A stretch of 64,000 nt of DNA, from positions 63,185,852 through 63,249,851 of the forward strand of contig CM047815.1 in the NCBI GenBank assembly GCA_026214975.1, in the 5' to 3' direction. The notes beneath the pieces are model-generated. The model was not told the DNA's origin. It worked only from the letters and a program-made list of their open reading frames with translations, and made no database searches. This DNA comes from Gentiana macrophylla. Its lineage: Eukaryota; Streptophyta; Magnoliopsida; Gentianales; Gentianaceae. Shown piece after piece: positions 49,401-61,400 of this stretch (the first letter of the stretch is position 1; the number at the start of each line of letters is the position of its first letter). A program made the translations under genes and the position numbers.

Positions 49401-52400
49401 AGATTTTTTAGTAATATATATGAAGTCAAAGAACTTTATGTCTAAACCCTTGCATGATGTTAGAACAGCCTTTTAAAGGCTCTTCAACATGAAAGTCAGT
49501 TGAATTACTGTGCTCTTAATGGATAGAATGTTGTCTTAAATGTTAATACAATTAATTCTAGACTAGCACAAGATATGTACAACCAAAGGTCATATATGGG
49601 ACCAGGTAATTCTGACACATGAAGAGGCATGCATATGGGAAGAGGCAAATTTAAGAATTTCTAGAATGGTAACAAGAAAATACACAAAAGGACACACCGT
49701 AAAAAGGTGCTATAAGATATATGATTATCCTTATGGTGTTGAAGGCAGAGGAAGAGGAGAAATTGTTGCCAACCAAGTTTGGTTTTGATTCAAGTTTTTG
49801 CCATGAACCCGAGAAATCTGACAATTCTGTGGAATTTGATCATCAGTTCTCTCTTCATCAGCATCAAGATGCAGACAATTCAAATATGATGAAAAGATCT
49901 CAGTATGACACCATCATGAACATGTTAATAAATGTCGGAGTTTAAGAATGATAATGGTGATCACTCTACTCAGTCTCAGCCTGCTATTGTCATGACAGCT
50001 AATGTACAAACCCCGAATGATTGACAACCGAAGGATGATTGCAGGAAATCATTAGTTTTTGCTTTTCAGTACTAATAGTTGTGTGATATAGGATACTCAA
50101 ACTCGGAAGATGATTTGTTCAGCTGAATTAGTAAGTGGACTTCATATTTTGAAAGAAAAACAAGATTTTGATCAATAACATCATATCAAGGCTTTGCATG
50201 TTTTGTTCATTCAAAAAGTTTACTTTGGCACTATAGATTAGGCCATCTTTTTTCACAAAGATTTAAAAGTTTGAAGAAATATGATGTACCTAGTGTAGTT
50301 ATACCTTTGGAATATTAATGTCATGTATTCCCTTATGGGAAAACAGAAATGATTAAGTTGTCCTTGTAGTGTTCATGTTGCTAAAAGTGTGTTTGATTCA
50401 CCTATTTTACTAAGTAACACACTATAGAAGCTTAGTTGGCGAATTTCTCTATCTAGGCAACACAAGGTCTGATATTGCATTTGCACCACAACAACTCAAC
50501 CAATTTCGGGATCAAACTATAGAAAATCACCTTGCAACAGCCCACAAAGTTCTCAAGTATCTCAAAATTGCTCCTGGACAAGGTATTTTCTTTTCCTCAT
50601 TAGGATCACCAACTATAACAACCTTTTTTGATTCAGATTAATTGAGCCATATGTTAAATCACTAAGAGATTAGTTACCGGCTATAATCTATTTTTACGGG
50701 TTTCATTAATATCTTTGAAGTGCACGAAGCAAAATATAGAGTAAGCATGAGTTCATCTGAGGCTGAATATAGAGCAATGGCCATTACAGCATGTGAGACA
50801 CAATGGATTCTTTATCTACTGTCAGACTTCAAAATATCACATTCTCAAGTTGTTATCTTGCTTTGTGACAGAAAGAGTGCTTGATATATAGTTGAAAATC
50901 CTCTTTCTCGTAAGAAAAAATGCACATTGAGATTGACTTCCATTTTGTAAGGGAAAATTACCAACAAAAGGTTCTAAAGCCTATGACAGTGAAGATAGAA
51001 GATAATTTGGCTAACATCCTTACTAAACCTGTTGACAAGATTACCCTGAACAGACTGTTAGACAGATATCCTATCAATAACATCTATCAACCAAGATGAA
51101 TTGCAAATAGACCAAAAGCATATTGAAGATGATCACAACTAAAGGGGCTGAGCTAGATGAAGGGAGATAGTTCGTTAGTTAGTTTAGAAGTTCATTGAGG
51201 AAAATATCGAACACTTCGGAGGTGGAGTTAGTTAGTTAGTTAATTAGTTCAGAATTGAGGGGTTAGTTAGAATTGAGCTTCTACACTCTATACAAACACT
51301 ACATGGATCGAGAGAAACTCAATTAGATGATTCAATTCTTGTATCAATTCTTTCTCCTTACTTTTCATGTTCTTTTGTAATTTAAATTTCTATTTAAGAA
51401 CACTTGAATTTAGTATTCTGGTTTTTTGTTGAATCCGATTCTATACTGTTTTTTGATCATTTATGTTTTTCATTCTTCAATTTTAACGATTTCTCCCAAA
51501 TATTTTGATATACCAAGTCCAAAAAAAGGGCCCGCGGATCCGAATCATGCCCACATAACGGCCCAACAAGGGATAGGGTCCTCAGCTCAACCAGTCCGCC
51601 CCATCGTAAGCCTGACCAAGCCGAGAAACAATCTAGCCCGCCTCAAACATTGACGATTATCATCATCGACTAAGGCAACTGGCGTCAATCAGCACCCATC
51701 CAGCCCGACTAAGGCAACTGGGGGGGCCAACTTGTTCGCTCCCCCAGCTCGCCATCCATCAGCTCGGATAAAGCTTGCTTGATTAGGCAACATTCCACAA
51801 GTTACATGTAAAGAGCTCGCAGCGGCCTCAGTATAAGCCCGCCTCCTACAAGCTCGGCTGCGACATAGTACTTATGTAGTACTTGTACACCGTAACGCCT
51901 TGTAACCACCGACTATAGTCCCCAAAAATAGTGGCATCTCCTATCCCCCCAGACCTACATGAAATTGGCTTGATCCCTTGCATCCAAGGCGACGTGGGTA
52001 GCCACATCGGCACACCCATAATCCCCCAAAACACCCTCCAATGTATCTACATGACAAAACATGATATTTTAGCATCTTCATTTATCTTCATGTTGTTCTT
52101 GAGACTAATCAACACTAAAATCGGACAAATCATACATAAATAGCTAGATATCCACTTTGCTCTGTTTGTGATATTTCCGACAATATCAGTTGGCTCCGTT
52201 ACTGGGAAAGACATTTTCAACATCTTTCGGGTCAGATTTGCAGTTATTGTTGGATTTCCGGCGGCCTAAAACCGCCTTGACTTGGTTTTCCGATCGGCGT
52301 TCATCAGAATTCATATCGGAACCTTCATCCACATCACCATATCTTCATCCTACTCATAACGGATTCCCATATCAGCATCAACAAATCTTCATCAACATGG

Positions 52401-55400
52401 TGCAAACTGGATCTGCCGGACCTGCTCTATTCGACGGTTTACTGCCTCCGACCAGAAGAACCGGCCAAAATTTTACTCAGATTACTAATGGGGAAGATGT
52501 TAATCAAGCTCAAACACATCCCTAAGACGAGCATACAAAACCATGTTTCGTCCTCAGCGGCCGTGAACCCCACTCAACCTGATGTCCGAGCATACCTCGA
52601 CGAAAGGTGAGGTCCAGGGAAACCTTAGCTGCTGCAACTCAACAAAACATAGGGAAACAAGCAGCCGGGACATCTCACCCGGCTCGCCCGCCTCCTCCGC
52701 ATCCATCGAGACGTCATATAACAAGCTCTACACTGAGGCCCTGCTCGAATATGCTAAGTTTGTTCAATGGGTCAGCCGAGGGAATCAGAAGATATTGGCT
52801 TTGAGGAAGCCGCCCCTTCCAATCGGCGACTTTACTCCCCCACTACAGCCAACCGACGGCGAACATGCATCTTCAGCCCCATCACAGGGCATTTCTTCTC
52901 ATCGCTTTGGCAAGGAACGAAGTGTCCACAAGGCATCAGAGCGGGCTTCGGAACGATGATCAGCCTTAGACCCCCTCGGACCTGGACATCCTCCTCATCA
53001 TGAGTGACAAAGAAGCATTGAGGTTCAGTCAGCCTCTCAAAATGTAAGGGCGAGATTGGAGGGCGACAAGAGGAATCCCATCATCGGCCCAAAGGATCTC
53101 AGGACATATCCCGACACTCGGTGCCGACCTCACTCCTTGACGAGGTCGCCGAACTAAGAAAGCAGGTCGATGAGATCTGAATAGAGAGAAGAGCCTCACC
53201 TTGGGGACAAGCGTACTCAAATACGAGCTTCTACAGAAAGCTCTTGAGGGGGTTCATTACCCCAACTTTCAAAGATGTACATAGGCAACTTGTCCCTATG
53301 ACTGGCTCTCGACTTTCCACAGCAAAGCCTTCTTAGCCACCAGGAGCCAAGCCGCATGGTGCATTGCCATTGTTGGAGCCATGCAGGACAAAGCGGCAAC
53401 ATGGATCAGAAATGTGCCCCCAAAGTTGATATCTTCCTGGCCCGACCTACACACAAAGTTTGTGAATGAGTTCAGATCGGCGGGTCAGCCTAAGAAAACC
53501 ATAGACCACCTCTATGATATTCGGCAAGGAGCCAGCGAATCGACATGGAGTTACTATGACAGATTAATCGGAATTTATGATCAGACAAGAAGCCTTGCTG
53601 ATAACATGGTCATGACTAGCTTTCAAAGCGGCCTAGCTAAGGGCCCACTCAAGACCGAGTTTGCTCTCAAATGGCCCGAAAATCTACAACAAATGCTCTC
53701 CTCGGCCAGAAAGTTTTCTGCCTCTGAAGCAATTCCGTGTCCGCCACCTGGGCGAAAGGATAAAGTCGAGCCCAGCTTGTTGAGAGAGGCTTCGAGCCTC
53801 AACCGAGATATCAAGCGACTTGAAAAATTCAAAGAAGAGTAGTTCACCATGTTAACTGCTCCTATCGAGGAAATCATGCATGCGGTCAAGGACGACCTCC
53901 CTCATCCTCGTCCTATGAGAAATGATCAACAAATGAATCACGACATGACTAAATACTACGAGTACCACAAAGATCATGGGCACGACACAAACTCCTTCCG
54001 CCTACTAAAACGTGAAATTGAAAAACTGGTCTCCCAGGGAATTCTTGATCGATACAAAGCATAGGAAAACAACGCCCTACGAGGCAATCTCCAAGCCCAC
54101 CCCCCACGAAGAGAGATTCCCTAAACATGTTTGAGCATTCGGGGTTATGGCATGCACTCCCCTGTGAGTGATCATGTTTTTTGCTACTTTACATTGTAAC
54201 GTTCCACCTCGCCGAACATAAGACGAGACGACCTTAATTTCTTAGTTTTTATCTAAATGACATCAACATTCCTTCAATTTTGTTACATTTCATTGTAAAC
54301 CTTGGTAAGCTTTGGTCATTTTCTACGCAAAGAAAACAAGCCACATACCAACCCTACTATGCTTCAGTCGTTTTTAAACGAAGTACGCAGGACGACTTGG
54401 TTTTCTATCTCGCTATGCTTCGGTTGTTTTTTACACGAAGTACAGGGGATGACTTGGTTTTCTACCTCGCTGCGCTTCAGTCGTTTTTTACACGATGTAC
54501 GGGGGACGACTTGGTTTTCAAAATCAGGCTCACACAACGGCCCAACAATGGATAGGGTCCTCGGCCCAACCAGTCCGCCCTATCGTAAGCCGGACCAAGC
54601 CGAGAAACAATCTAGCCCGCCTCAAACATTGACGATTCTCATCATCGACTAAGGCAACAGGCGTCAATCAGCAACCATCCAGCCCGATACGTAGCACTGT
54701 GGGGCCAACCTGCTCGCTCCCCCGGCTTGCCATCCATTAGCTTGGATAAAGCCTGCTTGACTAGGCAACATTCCACAAGTTACAAGCAAAGAGCTCGCAG
54801 CGGCCTCAGTATAAGCCCGCCTACCACAAGCTTGGCCACGACGTAGTACTTATGTAGTACTTGTACACAGTAACCGCCTTGTAACTGCCTACTTTAGTCC
54901 CTATAAATAGTAGCGTCCCCTCCCCGAACTACGTGAAACCCGACTTGATTCCTTGCATCCAAGGGCACGTGGCGAGCCACATCGGCACAGCCATAATCCC
55001 CAAAACACCCCCTTTGTATCTACGTCACAAAACATGATATTTGAGCATCTTCATTCATCTCCATGTTGTTCTTGAGAGTAATCAACACTAAATTTACAGA
55101 ACTGAAATTGTAATCAAAAGTAATAAGGTTTTTGTAGTGTCTATGTTGTTAATGTGCGGGGAAACATCACCATCATATAAGTGTAGCACATAATGTAATC
55201 GTTAATTCGGGTTAATCTTTTTAGGCCAAGCGAGCACGACGATCTCAGTAGTTAACTGGTTTAATTAGCACTCAATTAGAACCACCACTTTAACTGTGGC
55301 TTGTGGATATATAACAATAAAAATATAGCCTTGCATATCATATCATTTTAACTGTGACCTGTGGATATATATAAAGTTGATTATTTGTGTGCAGCTTACT

Positions 55401-58400
55401 TCGTGGCTGGGTCGGACATCGGAAAATACACCATGAAAGCTGCTTACGATATACGGACGGTGAACAAGAGGGCTCATTTCAGACCAGCATGCAATTTTCT
55501 CAGCATGAATGAGCTTGCCGCTCTGTGGGAGACCAAAATTGGCCGTCTGCTACCCAGGATCTTCGTCTCCGGTGACGATTTACTTGCTGTTGCCGCAGGT
55601 TTTTCAATTCACTATATCTATCTTTTAATAATAATTAATGGCATTGCTGCAAAGTTATCGTTTTTCCACACTAGTTGATTCTCAACGAATTTCAGATAAA
55701 ATGTTGGTTGAAAACCTTTCGGGACGGTATTGAGTATAAAAACACTTAAAATTTGACTCAAATTCAGTTAATATAATCTTCATTTTCTTACTCGAACCGG
55801 TCATAATAATCTATTGTGCAAAAAAATGTCCCCTTAAAAAATATAGGCCCTTCAAAAGAAAATATAGGTCTTTGTTTCGGTTTGTTTTAAATTAACATCT
55901 TCTCTTTATTTTAGCAGAAATATTTATGTGATAACAAAAATGATCATAACAAAATACCATAACACAATTTTAAACTATTGAACATTACAAAACCAAAAAA
56001 ATTAATAAGTGTTACGCTATAATAAAGTGCGTTGTGCATTTTGTTACGGTTATTTTACTTACCACTATCACTAGTTTTTCCTTTTTTTTTTTTGTATAAG
56101 TATTTATAGTGGCACAACAAAATAAATAACATAACAAAGTCATATAACAAAATTTTGAATTATTGATCGTGATGTACGACGTATTAATTTAAATGAATAC
56201 CATAAAAATCAATAATGTAAAAATACGTTGTGTCATTTTGTTATGCATATTTCGTTATGGTATAAACATATGTCATTTTGTATACAACCTAGCAAAATCT
56301 TTGGAACCGACTTACATAAATCTAGTGAAAAACGATGAGAACATAAAAATAAAGTTACAAATTAATTTGAAACCTTAAAACAATCAGTAGTATTAAGACA
56401 CAAAACACACAGACATTAAATATTCAGACAAGTGTGAAGTAATAAATTCAAAATTCAAATAATAAAAGAGAGACGTGTTTGATACTGAGGAGCTAAGGGT
56501 TATGAGTTTGAGTCAAAGAGAGTCTATCTCAATACTTCAAACAAAAAACAACCGGTGGTTATCTTTCAAGTTCAAGATCTGAAAGATTAAACCAAGAAGT
56601 CTATCTCCAAAATTATTTCTGATTATTTTGAATTCAGTTTGAATAAATCTAGATGATTATTGTTTAGACTATAAATAGGTTACATCTGATGGAAACAAAA
56701 AGCACTGAACACTGAATGAAAGGTTTCATACCAGTTTTGCTTCCTGCGTTTTTGTTCCTCAATTTCCAGATTTCTTCAGTTTTTCTCAAGGTATCAGAGC
56801 CAAAATTTGTTTAACAATACAAACAAACATATCCTTGGGACTGTCAAAAACCACACAAAGCACAAAAACAAATCTCAAATTCACAAACCAAACTCCAAAC
56901 AGATCATAACATATCTCTCAACAAAAAATAAAAAATAAAAAAAAAATAAAAAATCACACAAACAAACAGCCACAAATCAGAAACAAATCTGTCTTACACA
57001 ATCAAGAAGTCAGAAACACACACATAAGAAACACACAATGTCAACACTATCACTCAATGTCAACAACTTTGTAACACTAAAGCTCGCACAAGGCAACTAT
57101 CCCCTCTGGAGGGAACAGGCTCTAGCCCTTGCAGAAAGTCAAGACCTGGTTGGTCACCTTACTAATGAAACACCAGTACCAGAACAGACCATTAAGAGCA
57201 CTAATGCTGAAGGAACAGAAGTCATAACACCAAATCAAGAGTATCAAAAATGGAAGAAGTCTGACAGACTTCTCAGAGGTTGGTTGATTGGATCATTATC
57301 AGAAGAATCACTAAGCATAGTGATTGGTCTAGACACTGCATATAGTGTTTGGACAGCCTTGAAGGATGCCTATGCACAGGACTCTCAGGAGAGGGAATTC
57401 ACCCTCAAACAACAACTTACTTACTTGAAGAAAGATGAGAGCAAAAGCATCACAGAACACATCAGGGAGTTTAAAAGCTTGTGTGACAGTCTAGCTGCTA
57501 TTGGCAAACCTGTCCAAGACTCTGAAAAAGTATACTCTCTGCTCACCAGTTTGGGACCTAGCTATGAGACATTTACCACTACAATGCTCAAACCACCAAG
57601 GCCTACATATACTGAATTGGTCTCGCATCTCCAAAATTTGGACCAAAGGAGAACCTGGTTTTCAAACTCAATGAATCAGACACAAAACACACCTCAAATG
57701 GCTTACTACTCTCAAAATCAGAACAGGACATCTCAGACATCTAGGCAACCACAGCAGGACACCAGATTTGTGTCATCTGGTAGAGGATTTCAGGCATAGC
57801 AAACTAGAGGAAATGCTAATGCAGGGCCAGTTCAGAGGAAACCACCCCCACTAGGAGAAAGAAGGATGACCTCAGATGAGAGGGAAAGGTACATGAATGA
57901 GAGGTGTCAATACTGTGGGGTTATGGGACACATAGCCAAGATATGTTGGTGGGTGCCCAAGAAGGACCAACAGAACCGGGACTTGCCTCGCCATTGGTCG
58001 CACTCACTTTGGATACTACTTATTGCAGACAGATTGGGCGGTGGACACACTGGGGCTTCAAACCACATGACTGGTAAGTCAATTATTCTGCATAACACAC
58101 ACACATTGTCAGGATCAGATAGTATAATCATAGGAAATGGTACCACTTTACCAATTACAGGCATAGGTCAAGCTGAATTAAAACACAACCATAATGTTTT
58201 ACCCTTAAATAATGTACTGCTAGTACCTGAACTCACAAAGAACACCTTTTCGATCACCCAACTCACTCATGAAAATCCTGTTGTTTGTGAATTCACTGAC
58301 AATAATGTGTTTGTTAAGAAACAGGGCACAGGACAGATTCTGGCCACAGGGAAAAGAAGGGGTGATCTTTATGTCTTACACAACCAAACTGAACTCTACT

Positions 58401-61400
58401 TCTCCAGCAGTTGAGGCTGGTTCCGACATCCTTTGGCATCGAGAGGTTGGGCCACACACAAATGCATATTGTCCAACAAGCTGAAGTCAAAATGATCAAT
58501 TGATGTCTTAGGGCAAATAAAGCGAGATCACATTTGTGAAAATTTGTCAATTAGGAAACTCAATAAATTTCCTTTCTTTGATTACGAACATGTTACTACT
58601 TTGGCCTTTTGAAATAGTACATTGTGATCTCTGGGGTCCTTCTCTGTTAAATCTCTTGGTTTATTTTCTTACTATGCTAGTATTGTGGATGATTTTACTA
58701 AGTTTACTTGGCTTATACGCTTTAGTGCATAAATCGATTTCTTTCTTTCCTATTTACATTTTGAGAAACTCATTAAAAGACAATTTGATAAAAAGTCTGA
58801 TTTTTCACTCAGGTGTGTACGAAATTCACAAATCATAAGTTGAAAGATCATTTTACTGATTAATCGGGTCATCCATCGGATGTCATGTCCACATACACCG
58901 CAACAAGCAGGCATGGTAGAGAGGAGACATAGGACCGTTAGAAATTAGGTTTAACCATGTTGTTTCACGATCATGCTCCACTGTAGCTCGGGTGAAGCTT
59001 TTTCCACAGCAGTTTATGTCATGAATAAGGTGCCATCATCCTCACTCAACAATGAATCCCCTTACTTCAAGTTATACAACAGGGAACCAGAATATTCTCA
59101 TCTTAGGGTCTTTGGCACCAGGTGTTACCCTTACACCTGGACACCAAAAACAACAAGTTTGACCCTAAAACTGTACCATGTATATTCATAGGATATAGTA
59201 TGCAACATAAGGGCTACATATGCTATCATCCTACCACTAGGAAAGTCATTATTTCCAGACACGTGGCCTTTGATGAAACTAATTTTCCTTACAGACCACC
59301 AGAACAGATTCCAACAAATCACACCCCACCTCTCACTCTAGGCACATTCACTAATTGGACAGAGAACCCACGGGACTCTCTCCATCATAACCACACTTGT
59401 CCCCTCCACTACCACGACCACAATGTTCTGACACTCATAACACCGACATGGGCGACCCACTGTCAAACCCCATAGCCATAACCACTCTTGAACCGGATGA
59501 TACAACAACACGAAACCTCACTTCACACCTACACATCACTTGTTCACTTTGAGACACGGACACATCTACCTCTGAAGATGAATTATTATCCCCACAAACC
59601 CGAACCACCATCCACTGAGCCTCATACACCCTCTGACCATCATCTAGACATACTAGATGCCATAGAATCTAGTCCCCAACCCAGTCCTCACCCTAGTGCA
59701 CCACATCCAGGACAACAAATAGTCACCAGAGGACAACATGGCATTTTTAAACCTAATCCCAAGTATGCCCTTCTAGTCTCCACTTTTCCAGATATACCCA
59801 GGGAACCAAGGACAGTCACTGAAGCACTTAAGCACCCAGGATGGAAACAGGCTATGAGAGAAGAATTAGAAGCCTTACATCAAAATGACACATGGGACTT
59901 AGTCCCACATCATCCTAAGATGCATGTCATTGGATCCAAATGGGTCTTTAAAGCCAAACTTAAACCAGGATAGCGACTTAGAAAGATCCGAAATCTAGGT
60001 TAGTGGCTAAAGGCTACAATCAGTAGATGGTCTAGAATACATTGAAACATTCTCACCTGTCATTAAACCGGGGACCATCGGGCTTGTCCTAGCTACTGCT
60101 TTGAGTAGAAAATGGGGTATTAGACAACTAGATGTGAAGAATGCCTTCCTTCATGGCTTTGTTCAAGAAGAAATATACATGAACCAGCCCCCAGGTATGT
60201 CAGATCCCAAGTTTCCTACCCATGTTTGCAAACTCAAAAAGGCTCTCTATGGCCTCAAACAGGCCCCAGGCCTGGTTTGTGGTCATTCACATTTCGATTA
60301 AATATGGTTTTCTTGTAGCATGGTGATCCATCCTTGTTTGTTTCTCATTCCGAATGTGACTCACTATACTTGTTGCTCTATGTAGATGATATGCTTATCA
60401 CGGGTTCCATGAATGCACTCATTTCCTCCTTTGTGGCTCTACTCCACTCAGAGTTTGCAATGAAGGATTTGGGCATCATTCATCATTTTTTGGGTGTGAA
60501 AGTTTTCTATTCAGGTACCTCATTGCATCTGTCACAAACTCACTATGCCCTGACTATCCTTGAGAGGGCAAAGATGGTGGACTGCAAGCCAGTTGCAACT
60601 CCTTTGGAACTCAAACCTTTACCTGATCCAGATTCCCTCGGTGCCAAATCCTACGTATTATAGGCGGTTGGTTGGAGCAACTGCAATACCTTACATTTAC
60701 AAGACCGGACATTTCTCTACGGTGTTAACTATGCATCCCAGTTCTACAAGCACCTACTCAAGCACATCTCAAGTTGGTGCACGCAGAATGTTGCGTTATG
60801 TCAAAGGAACTCTTCATCTTGGTCTCCAACTCACCACTGCACCTACTCTCACTCTTACAGCGTTCTCTGATGCGGATTGGGCTGGGTGCCCTTCTACTAG
60901 GCGCTCTACCACTGGCTACTGCACCTTTCTAGGCCCCAATCTCATTTCTTGGTGTGCCAGAAGCGAGGCTCTGGTGTCCAGTCGAGTCTGAAGCCAAATA
61001 TCGTGCCATGGCACACACAGCTGCTGAAATTGCTTGGCTACAATTCTTATGTGCTGACCTTCATATCCACTCTCAACTTCCTCCCATTGTGTACTGTGAC
61101 AACTTAAGTGCCTTGTATCTTACAATTAATCCGGTGTTTCACACACGCTCTAAAACACATTGAGCTAGACCTTCATTTTGTACATAAACGAGTAGCTCGA
61201 GGCAAACTCATTACCAAGCATGTCCTGCACATCTTCAAAGTGCGACTTATTTACAAAGCCACCACAAGATATGCTCTCTAACAGTTCCTCAACAAACTAT
61301 GCCTTCGCCCCACCATAGTTTGAGGGAGGTATATTAAGACACAAAACACACTGACATCAAATATCCGGACAAGTGCGAAGTCGAACTCTCAAGATCCGGA

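Larger units (their letters stand above)
51535..55095 (+). mobile_element. Gag-only gypsy-like element (TR-GAG type)
   Basis: Two related terminal segments (about 51,537-52,123 and 54,527-55,093) share long matches, e.g. AGCCGAGAAACAATCTAGCC and CATGTTGTTCTTGAGA. After the left one lies a primer site TTGGCTCCGTTACTGGGAA (52190-52208), four changes from the tRNA-Asp site of the element at 9078. The interior encodes a gypsy-type gag relic and no protease, RT or integrase. Known: such gag-only non-autonomous elements (TR-GAG) occur in plants. Exact ends and target duplication were not resolved. Confidence 0.75.
39554..55394 (+). other. LAR intron 3, 15.8 kb, four transposons
   Basis: Contains a SINE candidate, copia-3 (antisense), a degenerate copia remnant and a gag-only gypsy-like element. 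Stretches 39,780-42,308 and 47,469-49,590 hold no recognised gene. They share faint similarity (CGTAATGTG..., GATGTTGAGGA...GAGGATTCAT against GATGTTGAGGATTCTCGAGAATTCAT), suggesting an older repeat on both sides of copia-3. Microsatellite (AAT)n is at about 48,015-48,033. Confidence 0.7.
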
